A stretch of 38,984 nucleotides of DNA, from NCBI GenBank assembly GCA_016869045.1, contig VGFC01000015.1, forward strand, positions 1-38,984. The letters are read 5' to 3'. The DNA comes from Armatimonadota bacterium (GTDB lineage Bacteria; Armatimonadota; Zipacnadia; Zipacnadales; VGFC01). This document shows, in pieces, positions 26,313 to 33,337 of this stretch; within the stretch, counting starts at the first letter, position 1, and every line of letters begins with the position of its first letter. Below the pieces are notes generated by a model. That model did no database searches. It had not been told where the DNA came from and saw only the letters and a program-made list of their open reading frames with translations. Position numbers and translations under genes: made by a program.

Positions 26313-28127
26313 TCACCGGCCCGCGTTCCTGACCACCAGCGTATCGTGCAAGGCCACCTGCTGCCGCTTGGGCGGCGGCGCCGGCAGCACGTACGTGTTG
26401 GTGGCATCCTCGAAGTACTCCGTGAACTCCGACAGCGTCAGGTTCAGGTCGATCAGGCCGCGCGTGTTGTAGTCCACGCGCACGAGGTCGTCCCGCGCCG
26501 TCGGGGTCGTGCCCCCGCCACCGAAGATGTCCGCGTTCCGGCGCGCCCAGTACTGAATGCGGAGTTCGACGTTCGTGATCTGGTTCAGCGGCACGCCCAG
26601 GGCCGCCGCGAACTTGGCGGGGCCGGGCGGGCCGGTGGTATCGAGGTTGTTGAACAGGAGGTCCATGCTCAACGCCCAGTTCTCGGGCACCCAGGACGCC
26701 CAGTCGGCCGGCGGCAGCTCCCGCTTGACCGCGAACTGCCACTCGCCGATCTGATCCTGCTCGAGCTGGTCGGTCTCCGCGTAGTCGATCCAGCGGACTC
26801 CGCCGCCGTTCAGGTTTGCGACCGCCCGCACCTTGACCGTGTCCGGCAGAATGATCGCGTTGGGCGTCGGGTCAACCCGGTAGCCGTTGGGGGCTGTCGG
26901 CCCCGGCGGATCGAGCGGCGTCACGACCGCCTCGTCGCTGCCGATCAGACTACTGACCGCGCCACCCGAGTCCGTCAGCGTGACCGTCTGCGTGTAGGTC
27001 CGCCCGAACCTCACCGCGCCCGAATCGGCGTTCCACGTCACGTCGAGCCGCGGCGTGCCCCGTCGGGCCGGGTCGTAGCTGTCGTACTGCAGGTCCGTGT
27101 AGCTGCCGCTGGTGGAGTTGTAGCGCCACACGGTCACGCGCGGGTCCATCACCTGCGGGAAGAGCTGCGGGCAGGCCACCGTCGGGTCGCCCTGGGCGTA
27201 GCCGGTCCACGCGCCGTGCTCCGCGCGGTAGACCGTGCCGTCGCGCAGCGGCTGCAGCTGCTCGTTGGCCGCGTGCTGCGGAGAGAACTTCACGCTATCG
27301 AACAGGTACGTGTAGCCCGCGGCGGTGGTGCAGCTCGGGCAGTCCGCACCGTACGCGCGGAAGCCCGGATAGCGCGCGCCGCAGTTGTCGCAGACAGAGG
27401 TGCTGCAGGGCACGTCGTAGCCCCCGGCGAGCGTGAGCGCGTTCTCCGTCTCCGGACGGTTCGAGTAGAAGACCAGGTTGCCGGTCCCGTCGTCCACGAG
27501 ACTCCCAAAGCGGTACGAACGCCCATCGAAACTGTACTCCGCCTGCGCCGGCGGCACCTCGAACAGGATGCCCACCTGCCGGTACAGGATGAAGGGGTCC
27601 TCATACGAGGGGATGTACTCCAGGCCGGTCGCCGGCTGGGAAGGCGACATCGGCGCCGTGGTGCCCGGCGGGAAGGCCGTCAGGTCGATGCCAACGTCGT
27701 TGTTCCGCACGATCCGGCCGCTGGAGGGGTGGACGACGTAGCGCACGGCCTCGATCCAACTACGGTTCCGGGTTGCATCGAACCGGACGGGAGGCTGGAG
27801 CGTGCCGGTCAGCGATCCCGGCACCGGGAGAATGGCCGCGAGCTGGCTGGCCTCCACGTAGGCAAGGGTCGGCGCCGCGGTCGGGGTCACCACGCGGGGC
27901 GGGAGGACGTGAATCGCGTTGGTGATCGTCCGTTGGATGTCCTCCATCGCCTGCCGTGCGGTGTCCTGCATCCGCGCCCGAATCTGGCCCTCCTTGGCCA
28001 TGTCCAGGCTGGTCATCATCGGCGCGAACAGCAGGCCGAACAGCAACACCAGGATCGCCAGAACCACCAGCAGCTCAACCAACGTGAACCCGCTGTGTTG
28101 TCTAGCTCTTGTTAGCACACAGGCCAC
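26313..28127 (-). CDS. PilW-like prepilin with an internal zinc ribbon
   Basis: A 604-residue protein. The leader ends at HSG and is followed by FTLVELLVVLAILVLLFGLL: a class III prepilin site with Gly at -1, Phe at +1 and Glu at +5. The N-terminal helix runs to about residue 75. A four-cysteine ribbon, CDNC (246-249) and CPSC (263-266) with an extra CSTSV just before, lies in the middle of the secreted part. The body is beta-rich. The order after the PilV-like and short prepilin genes and before the PilX-like gene supports PilW, a minor pilin of the initiating tip complex, although known PilW has about 270 residues. GTG 28127 is used, 24 bases after the previous stop; GTG 28118 is an alternative that hardly alters the leader. 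Confidence 0.83.
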   Translation of the reverse strand: MACVLTRARQHSGFTLVELLVVLAILVLLFGLLFAPMMTSLDMAKEGQIRARMQDTARQAMEDIQRTITNAIHVLPPRVVTPTAAPTLAYVEASQLAAILPVPGSLTGTLQPPVRFDATRNRSWIEAVRYVVHPSSGRIVRNNDVGIDLTAFPPGTTAPMSPSQPATGLEYIPSYEDPFILYRQVGILFEVPPAQAEYSFDGRSYRFGSLVDDGTGNLVFYSNRPETENALTLAGGYDVPCSTSVCDNCGARYPGFRAYGADCPSCTTAAGYTYLFDSVKFSPQHAANEQLQPLRDGTVYRAEHGAWTGYAQGDPTVACPQLFPQVMDPRVTVWRYNSTSGSYTDLQYDSYDPARRGTPRLDVTWNADSGAVRFGRTYTQTVTLTDSGGAVSSLIGSDEAVVTPLDPPGPTAPNGYRVDPTPNAIILPDTVKVRAVANLNGGGVRWIDYAETDQLEQDQIGEWQFAVKRELPPADWASWVPENWALSMDLLFNNLDTTGPPGPAKFAAALGVPLNQITNVELRIQYWARRNADIFGGGGTTPTARDDLVRVDYNTRGLIDLNLTLSEFTEYFEDATNTYVLPAPPPKRQQVALHDTLVVRNAGR

Positions 28128-28151
28128 GCTCGTACCCCGCTCTCACTGCGT

Positions 28152-28967
28152 TCAGTATGACGGAGCCCCGCTGTTCCAGCCCGTCTGCCCCGGCCAGACG
28201 CGCCAGGCTTCCTCGGGCGGCGTCGTGCTCGTGTCGCCGCTGCGGAAGAGGGCCTCGTCCATCTGCTCCACCCGTCCATCGTAGAACAGCACCAGGTACT
28301 GTGATCGGCCGCCCTTGGTGATGGTCTTGCGATGGAACGGGCAGTAGGTCAGCACCGTCGTGTCATCCGGCTGATACAGCGTTCCCTGACCATCCTTGGG
28401 AACGCGGTCCGCATCCCGATCCCCCGCCGCGACTCCGCGCCGTGACAGGTAGCGGAAGGCCGGGATGGTGGTCGCGGTGATCGCGTCCGGGTCGATCCAC
28501 TGGTAACTCAGCGGGTCCTCGGCGTCATACGGCACCGGCGCATCGATCGTGAAGTCGCCCGGGCCGTACCCGGGCGGGTAGTCGCGCTCGTCCATCGGGC
28601 ACTCCAGCACCCGCTCGGACCGGATGTACCCCAGGTCCTTCAGCGCCAGCAGGCTGCGACCGTGGATCGTGTTGGTAGCCGGCGTGAAGAAGTACGGCGG
28701 GAAGCCGCCCTCATCCAGCCGGTACATCCTCAGGGCTTGCTGGATCTTGTGCATGTTGCTCTCGCACCCCATCAGGCGGTTCCCCGCCTGCAGGCGCAAC
28801 CCGATCGGCACCGTGATCGCGAGCAGGATCACGATGATGCCGATCACCACCAGAAGCTCGATGAGGGTGAAGGCACGGAAATTAGGGACAGGCCCCAATT
28901 TCCGATATGACGTCCATCGGAAATTGGGGCCTGTCCCTAATTTCCGTGCCACTGTCCCGGTGGTCAT
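28152..28967 (-). CDS. Prepilin whose leader is encoded by a palindromic repeat
   Basis: A 271-residue prepilin. The mature N-terminus FTLIELLVVIGIIVILLAIT has Phe +1 and Glu +5. Then come the pilin helix, GCESNMHKIQQALRMYRLDE and FPPYF, common in short prepilins of this kind, and a late GRSQYLVLFYDGRVEQMD with the usual DG. The leader is 32 residues and odd: residues 7-32 are translated from a 79-base inverted repeat, giving RKLGTGPNF and again RKLGPVPNF. The residue at -1 is Ala (FRA/FTLIE) instead of Gly. ATG 28967 has GAGGG 9 bases upstream and is 17 bases after the PilV-like stop. No start codon in this frame lies between the repeat and Phe +1, so translation must pass through it. Prepilin peptidase may process Ala -1 poorly; the gene could be weakened or specially controlled. 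Confidence 0.82.
   Translation of the reverse strand: MTTGTVARKLGTGPNFRWTSYRKLGPVPNFRAFTLIELLVVIGIIVILLAITVPIGLRLQAGNRLMGCESNMHKIQQALRMYRLDEGGFPPYFFTPATNTIHGRSLLALKDLGYIRSERVLECPMDERDYPPGYGPGDFTIDAPVPYDAEDPLSYQWIDPDAITATTIPAFRYLSRRGVAAGDRDADRVPKDGQGTLYQPDDTTVLTYCPFHRKTITKGGRSQYLVLFYDGRVEQMDEALFRSGDTSTTPPEEAWRVWPGQTGWNSGAPSY
28872..28950. repeat. Perfect 35-bp inverted repeat (REP-pair/BIME-like element)
   Basis: Arms 28872-28906 and 28916-28950 are exact reverse complements around a 9-base centre. Each arm holds its own smaller hairpin, GGAAATT ... AATTTCC with GGG and CCC inside, so the unit is two inverted REP-like hairpins. From memory it resembles REP sequences moved by RAYT (Y1) transposases in many genomes. 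It sits inside the prepilin leader, ending at the codon before Phe +1. Confidence 0.9.
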
Positions 28968-28984
28968 TCCTTGCATCCCTCGAT

Positions 28985-30805
28985 CTACGGCCGGCTGACG
29001 GTCGCGCGCGGTTCTCTGGTCAGGCTCGGCTCGAGCTGTGCCGCCAGCAGGCCCTCGACGCTTGTCGTGCGGAGTCGCCCGCGGTCCAGCCATGTCGCGA
29101 AGGCTCTGACCGACACCCCGCTCACGGAGATGATCCGCGCGGCCGGCTGCGAGCCCGAGACGTCCGGGTCATCCACGGTCACCGTCGCCGGCGATTGCGT
29201 CCCCAGCGTGTGCACTTCGACGAAGCGCTGCTGGTCGCGGCCCACGTATTCCACCCTTACCGTCTGCGAGAGGCAGCAGTCCGGCAGCTTGAGGATCGGG
29301 CTCGTTGGGTCATACGTCGTGCCGTCGCGGCTGGGGAAGTACCAGCGTCCGATCGCCCATCCGGGCACGGGCTGCGCGGGAGACTGCCCGCTCCAGATGT
29401 CCTCGGTGAAGGAGGCCGGCGCGCGCTGAAGCTGCACCGTCTCCCGCGCGAGCGTTCGGTAGTAGAACAGCAGCTCGCGCCCTGCGGCCGGCGATCCGCT
29501 CGGGAACGAGATGCGCCCCTCGTCCCAACCCGGGACCACCTCGCCGTCCGCCGGGTAGTCCACCGTGAGTGTCCCGTCCGCATCGGTGTAGATGTCGCCG
29601 CTTTCCGCGTCTACTGCGAAGACGTGCGTCTGGTCGTACGGCGCCGTCAGTGGCGCGCCGCTCAGGTCCACCGAGAAGAGGGGAACCGCGTCCTCGAGCT
29701 TCCGGTGATCGAGGGCCACCTCGTAGACGCCCGCCGTCGGGTCGGACGGCTGGTCGGGCACGCGGTGCCGCTCCACGATCAGCGGGATGCGCCGCCCGAT
29801 GTCCGGGTCGGTTGGGTCGGCCGGGTTGGCGTACGTCCGGAGGCGGTAGCCGACGCACAGCGTCTTGCCCTGCTCGGAGGCGTTGAACCACAGCGCGTGC
29901 CCGTACCGCTGGTCAACCGCCGCGATCGGCGGGTTCGCCGTCGGCACCGGCGTGCCCAGGTAGTTCTGCACGTTGTAGGGCGACCGGAGGAAGGCGGTCA
30001 CCGAATCGGGCACGATTCCGCCGCCCGCCGTCACGCCGTTCAGGACGCTGCTCGTCCACAGGCCGTTGAGCGCCCCGCTCGGCTGGCAGAGCACGCTCTC
30101 GCCCTGAATCCAGTGCTCTTGCCCGGCCCCATCGACCCACGCATAGGCCACTTCCACCACCGCGCCACCCAACACGGGCAACACCGCGGGGGTGAACGGA
30201 TTCCCTTGCGGGTCCCTCTCCGGCGGCACGAAGCGAAGCGCGCCGCTCGTTTGCGCATAGAACGTCCCGGGCAGCGGCGTGACGACCGTACTCGGATCGA
30301 TGTCGTCGTCTCGCGTCAAGGGGATCGGCTGGTATACCCACCACACCAGCTCCGCGGGCCCGGCCTTCAGGAAGTACGGAGCCTGCGGGTCGGGAGCATC
30401 GGGGCCCGGCGCCGGGACGCGGAACGTCTCTCCCAGCACCAACAGCGTGTTCTCGACCGTGTTCAGCGGGCGGGCCTGATCGTCCCAGTTCGGCTCGTCC
30501 GCAGCGTTGTAGACGGGAGGGAGGCCCTCGGCCAGGCCGTATATGTTACCCAGGCCGACCAGCGCAGGATCATAGGCCGCGACCTGCACGGGCAGCCACT
30601 CGGCCCCGGCGCGGGCGTTCTCCGCGTGCTGCTCGGCCATGCGCGCCATCTGGTCGCGCAGGCGCTCGCCGCGCATGATCTCAGTCAGCTTCGGGAACTT
30701 GGCGGCCACGACCCAGATCCCCACCAGCAGCACGAGCATCGCCACGAGGAGTTCGGGCATACTGGCGCCGCTTCTGGCTCTCAGGCCCACTTGCGTTCTC
30801 GCCAC
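28985..30805 (-). CDS. PilV-like large minor prepilin
   Basis: A 606-residue protein. The leader VARTQVGLRARSG is 13 residues long. It is followed by ASMPELLVAMLVLLVGIWVV, with Gly -1 and Glu +5; Ala rather than Phe at +1 is a less usual residue that minor pilins tolerate. A polar helix follows (LTEIMRGERLRDQMARMAEQ), then a long beta-rich secreted part with Pro/Thr/Asp-rich sequence and several Tyr/Trp. The position after the short prepilin (31689) and before the PilW- and PilX-like genes suggests a PilV-type minor pilin, though known PilV has about 180 residues. GTG 30805 is chosen for the GGAGGGAG site 5 bases upstream; the frame extends to 30835 without a good site. Confidence 0.8.
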   Translation of the reverse strand: MARTQVGLRARSGASMPELLVAMLVLLVGIWVVAAKFPKLTEIMRGERLRDQMARMAEQHAENARAGAEWLPVQVAAYDPALVGLGNIYGLAEGLPPVYNAADEPNWDDQARPLNTVENTLLVLGETFRVPAPGPDAPDPQAPYFLKAGPAELVWWVYQPIPLTRDDDIDPSTVVTPLPGTFYAQTSGALRFVPPERDPQGNPFTPAVLPVLGGAVVEVAYAWVDGAGQEHWIQGESVLCQPSGALNGLWTSSVLNGVTAGGGIVPDSVTAFLRSPYNVQNYLGTPVPTANPPIAAVDQRYGHALWFNASEQGKTLCVGYRLRTYANPADPTDPDIGRRIPLIVERHRVPDQPSDPTAGVYEVALDHRKLEDAVPLFSVDLSGAPLTAPYDQTHVFAVDAESGDIYTDADGTLTVDYPADGEVVPGWDEGRISFPSGSPAAGRELLFYYRTLARETVQLQRAPASFTEDIWSGQSPAQPVPGWAIGRWYFPSRDGTTYDPTSPILKLPDCCLSQTVRVEYVGRDQQRFVEVHTLGTQSPATVTVDDPDVSGSQPAARIISVSGVSVRAFATWLDRGRLRTTSVEGLLAAQLEPSLTREPRATVSRP

Positions 30806-30810
30806 GGCAA

Positions 30811-30818
30811 CTCCCTCC
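30811..30818 (-). promoter_or_regulatory. Ribosome-binding site setting the PilV-like GTG start
   Basis: GGAGGGAG, 5 bases before the GTG at 30805. The upstream ATG at 30835 has no comparable site. Confidence 0.6.
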
Positions 30819-30891
30819 GGAGCTATGCTGCCCATGTCGGCGTCACGCCCAAACCGGGTTTACACAAACGTTGCGGGAGGGCAAGCGGAGA

Positions 30892-30911
30892 GGGGCGCTG
30901 CGCGCAGCCCC
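30892..30911 (-). terminator. GC hairpin between short prepilin and PilV-like gene
   Basis: A perfect 12-base palindrome, GCTGCGCGCAGC, is extended by GGG and CCC. It lies 38 bases after the short-prepilin stop. No T-run follows, so it may be an mRNA-end stabiliser or partial attenuator, not a clear terminator. Confidence 0.35.
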
Positions 30912-30948
30912 AAGGCGCCGATCTCCGGTGCCGGCCCTCTGGGCTGCG

Positions 30949-31689
30949 CTATTTCCGTTGGCCGAGGTACGGCGCGACCTTGGGCCCATTGCCGTCCGGG
31001 TCCTGTTCCATCCGGCCGCGCTTGGCGTTGCCTTCCGCCGTGCCGTCGAGCCGCAGGATCACCTCGGCATCGTCGGAGTGTCGGCCGCAGTGAGTGATGA
31101 TGGTGTTGCCCGGCGCCGTGCGGTTCGCCAGCCGCGGGAGGTCGCGTTGATGGAGGCCCTCAGGCCCATACTCCGACATCACCGCCGCCTTGTACCCCGC
31201 GTCGTTCGTGCCGCCATTGTCCAGCCCGGTCGAGTCGATCGGGCCGCCCGGCGGGCCGGAGAACGTGTACCCGTTGTAGTTGTAGTAGACCTCGCTCAGA
31301 GCCCAGGTGCCGTTCCCCGCGTTGGTGGCCTTGCCGTTGTACGAGGAGTAGCGCACCTGCCGCGCCTGCGCGCGCCGCGCGTCCACATCGACGGGGCAGG
31401 CGAAGAGCTCCATGTTGTCGATGTAGTCGGGGTACAGCGCGCTGATGCCGCCCTCATAGCGCCCGTTCACGAACACCGGGGGCGGGGGGAAGCGGCCGTT
31501 GTAGTCCTCGCTGTACTTCCTCAGGGCGATGGCGATCTGCTCGAGGTGCGCGATGCACTTCACTTTGTTCGCATGGGCGCGTACTCGCGAGAAGACCGGG
31601 AAGAGGATGGCCATCAGAACGACGATGACCGCGATGACGACCAACATCTCGACCAACGTGAACCCGCGTCTCCGCGGCCAATTCGTCAT
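30949..31689 (-). CDS. Short type IV prepilin (possible major pilin)
   Basis: A 246-residue prepilin with leader MTNWPRRRG and mature start FTLVEMLVVIAVIVVLMAIL (Gly -1, Phe +1, Glu +5). KCIAHLEQIAIALRKYSEDY and NGRFPPPP follow, the usual sequence after the helix in prepilins of planctomycete and armatimonad type. The end has GRHSDDAEVILRLDGTAEGN, close to the H-x(9)-DG pattern of that group. It is the shortest and most pilin-like of the five prepilin genes and the first after pilD, so it may be the main subunit or a FimU/GspH-like minor pilin. The ATG at 31689 is chosen for GGAGGGAG upstream and a short basic leader; the frame runs 49 codons further as non-coding leader sequence. Confidence 0.88.
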   Translation of the reverse strand: MTNWPRRRGFTLVEMLVVIAVIVVLMAILFPVFSRVRAHANKVKCIAHLEQIAIALRKYSEDYNGRFPPPPVFVNGRYEGGISALYPDYIDNMELFACPVDVDARRAQARQVRYSSYNGKATNAGNGTWALSEVYYNYNGYTFSGPPGGPIDSTGLDNGGTNDAGYKAAVMSEYGPEGLHQRDLPRLANRTAPGNTIITHCGRHSDDAEVILRLDGTAEGNAKRGRMEQDPDGNGPKVAPYLGQRK

Positions 31690-31710
31690 GCCGGCTCCCT
31701 CCGTCACGTC

Positions 31711-31730
31711 AGGCCCGTGGATTCGGGCCT
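31711..31730 (-). promoter_or_regulatory. Hairpin in the prepilin leader
   Basis: AGGCCCG and CGGGCCT pair perfectly around a 6-base loop, 21 bases before the prepilin ATG and after pilD. It may stabilise the pilin mRNA or limit read-through; there is no T-run. Confidence 0.4.
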
Positions 31731-31843
31731 CCTGAGTGCGTGGGCCAAGCGGCTGAACGATGGGCCCTCCCCGGCTTCGCACCTGAGGAGCGTACCCTCC
31801 ATAGCCGCGGCCTAAACCTCCCGCAGTGGTCCCCAACCTACTA

Positions 31844-32764
31844 CTACGGGAGGTGGTACAACTGCGCGATGAAGCTCGCGATTGGGTCCTTCCAGAAGAG
31901 CATGATGATCCCGCACACGGCCATCATCGGGCCGAAGGGGATCTGGTCTCTCCGCGACCGAATCCGCAGGGCAATCAGCAGGATGCCCACGGCGGCTCCC
32001 AGCACGATGGACAGCAGCGTGTACGCGAGGAAGACGTAGCCTCCCCCGAGCACCGCACCCATCGCGCCGGCGAGTTTCACATCACCGCCGCCCATGGCTT
32101 CCTTCCGGAAGACCTTGCTCGCCGCCCACGAGATCAGCAGGAAGAGCCCGGCGCCCACCAGCATCCCCACCACCGAACGTGGCAGGTACACCCAGTGGAT
32201 GGGGCTCGTCAGGGCATCGACGCTGGTCGGCGGAGCCCCCAGAGGCAAGGGGAAGACCTCCTGGAACCGCACCGCAGTGTTGTGCCAGCCCCGCGTCGCG
32301 AGCAGGTAGGCGTCCAGCGACAGCCCGCAGATGAGGATGATCGCGTTGAGACCATCGGGGATGATGAGGTACCGCAGGTCGATGAAGAAGATCACGATGA
32401 GGGAGCAGCTGACGACGATGGTGACGGCTGCCTCCGGGGTCGGCCCGAAGACGATGACGGAGGCCAGGAAGATCGTGCCCGTGAGCGCCTCGACGAACGG
32501 GTACTGCCAGCTATAGCGATGCCCGCAGTAGCGGCAGCGGAAGCGGAAGATCAGCGCGCTCAGGACGGGAATGAGGTCGATGAAGCCGAGCTGGTGGCCG
32601 CAGCTGCCGCACCGCGAGGGCGGCGAGATGATCGACTCGGCCTCGGGCAAACGGAAGATGCAGACATTCAGGAAGCTGCCGACGACCGAACCGATGGCGA
32701 ACAGCAACACCATGAGGAGCGGGTAGTCGGTGATCGGGCCGGGGGGCATGAGAAGCGCGGACAC
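31844..32764 (-). CDS. pilD: Prepilin peptidase / N-methyltransferase
   Basis: PilD is the inner-membrane aspartyl protease that cuts prepilin leaders and methylates the new N-terminus. The 306 residues include the N-terminal GSVVGSFLNVCIFRLP, a zinc site of four cysteines (Cys52, Cys55, Cys77, Cys80: CGSC and CRYC), the first catalytic Asp in FFIDLRYLIIPD (Asp129) and the second in GGGDVKLAGAMG (Asp228). About eight hydrophobic segments are present. GTG 32764 is used; ATG 32749 is an alternative that removes five residues. The gene ends in three consecutive in-frame TAG codons. It stands between the miniature PilC and the prepilin genes it would process. Confidence 0.96.
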   Translation of the reverse strand: MSALLMPPGPITDYPLLMVLLFAIGSVVGSFLNVCIFRLPEAESIISPPSRCGSCGHQLGFIDLIPVLSALIFRFRCRYCGHRYSWQYPFVEALTGTIFLASVIVFGPTPEAAVTIVVSCSLIVIFFIDLRYLIIPDGLNAIILICGLSLDAYLLATRGWHNTAVRFQEVFPLPLGAPPTSVDALTSPIHWVYLPRSVVGMLVGAGLFLLISWAASKVFRKEAMGGGDVKLAGAMGAVLGGGYVFLAYTLLSIVLGAAVGILLIALRIRSRRDQIPFGPMMAVCGIIMLFWKDPIASFIAQLYHLP

Positions 32765-32833
32765 CTACCCGTAGGCAGCCAAAAGGGACGCCGGACCCTC
32801 GCGGGCCGGCGCTCCCGGTTCGACTGGATTCCG

Positions 32834-32854
32834 CGGGCCGGATCATCCGGCCCG
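32834..32854 (-). promoter_or_regulatory. Strong hairpin between the miniature PilC and pilD
   Basis: Ten-base arms, CGGGCCGGAT and its complement, flank a single central base (about an 8-bp stem when folded). It lies 7 bases after the TAA of the 139-residue gene and is not followed by a T-run. It could slow read-through into pilD. Confidence 0.5.
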
Positions 32855-32861
32855 GACCCCT

Positions 32862-33281
32862 TTACGGCGCGGCCAACTGCGCGTGTATTGAGACCATGGG
32901 CAGGAACAGCGACAACCACACCAAGGGCAGTGCGACTAGGCCAAGCACAGCCCCGCTCACTGCGGCCGCCAGCGCGATCTGCTGTCGGCGCTCCCTGATC
33001 TGACCCCACCAACGCTGCCCGACTGCTGTGCGCCTGACGAGGAGCCTGCCCGCTGACGCCAGACCCATCAACAGGAGCGCGCCCACCCACCACTTGCCAA
33101 CCAGGGCATGGCTGACCTTCAGGAAGATCAGCGTGGGGACCGGGAACTCCTGAACGCCCATCTCCTCATAGAGCGCAATGAACTTCGGATAGACGACCAC
33201 CAACTCGATCAGCGCCAGGCCGAGCAGCAGCGCCGCCACCATCCCCAGCACGATCACCAGCCAGTCCCGCCGCCCGCGCAT
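32862..33281 (-). CDS. Miniature PilC-like membrane protein
   Basis: A 139-residue protein with three hydrophobic segments (about 7-30, 64-80 and 104-130). Residues 31-66, YPKFIALYEEMGVQEFPVPT then KWWV, match PilC 192-227 of the preceding gene (LPKFIALFEELGVKEFPLPT then KWWV). The end, LSLFLPMVSI, matches the PilC end ISMFLPLISI. So it keeps the PilC membrane helices and the loop between them but lacks both cytoplasmic T2SF domains. It has no stop or frameshift and has its own GGAGGGAAG site. It starts 56 bases after the pilC stop and is followed by pilD. It may be a duplicated, internally deleted PilC that modifies the platform, or a decaying copy; the intact frame and conserved core favour a working gene. 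No named family is recognised. Confidence 0.82.
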   Translation of the reverse strand: MRGRRDWLVIVLGMVAALLLGLALIELVVVYPKFIALYEEMGVQEFPVPTLIFLKVSHALVGKWWVGALLLMGLASAGRLLVRRTAVGQRWWGQIRERRQQIALAAAVSGAVLGLVALPLVWLSLFLPMVSIHAQLAAP

Positions 33282-33304
33282 CGCCCGCTTCCCTCCGCCG
33301 TCGG

Positions 33305-33337
33305 CGTTCCTGTTACCTCTGACCTGTCACCTGTTCC
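33305..33337. repeat. Tandem heptamer repeat after pilC
   Basis: On the minus strand, directly after the pilC TAG, come the units GGGAACA, GGTGACA, GGTCAGA, GGTAACA and GGAACG. The same pattern occurs at 26277-26312, also straight after a stop codon. Confidence 0.7.

Noticed and set aside
28152-29093. A 313-residue version of the repeat-leader prepilin
   Set aside because: The first 42 residues overlap the PilV-like coding end in another frame and have no ribosome-binding site. ATG 28967 has GAGGG at a proper distance.
31838-31846. Three consecutive TAG stops at the pilD end as a recoding signal
   Set aside because: Tandem stops most simply ensure termination, and there is no downstream frame of interest or recoding structure.
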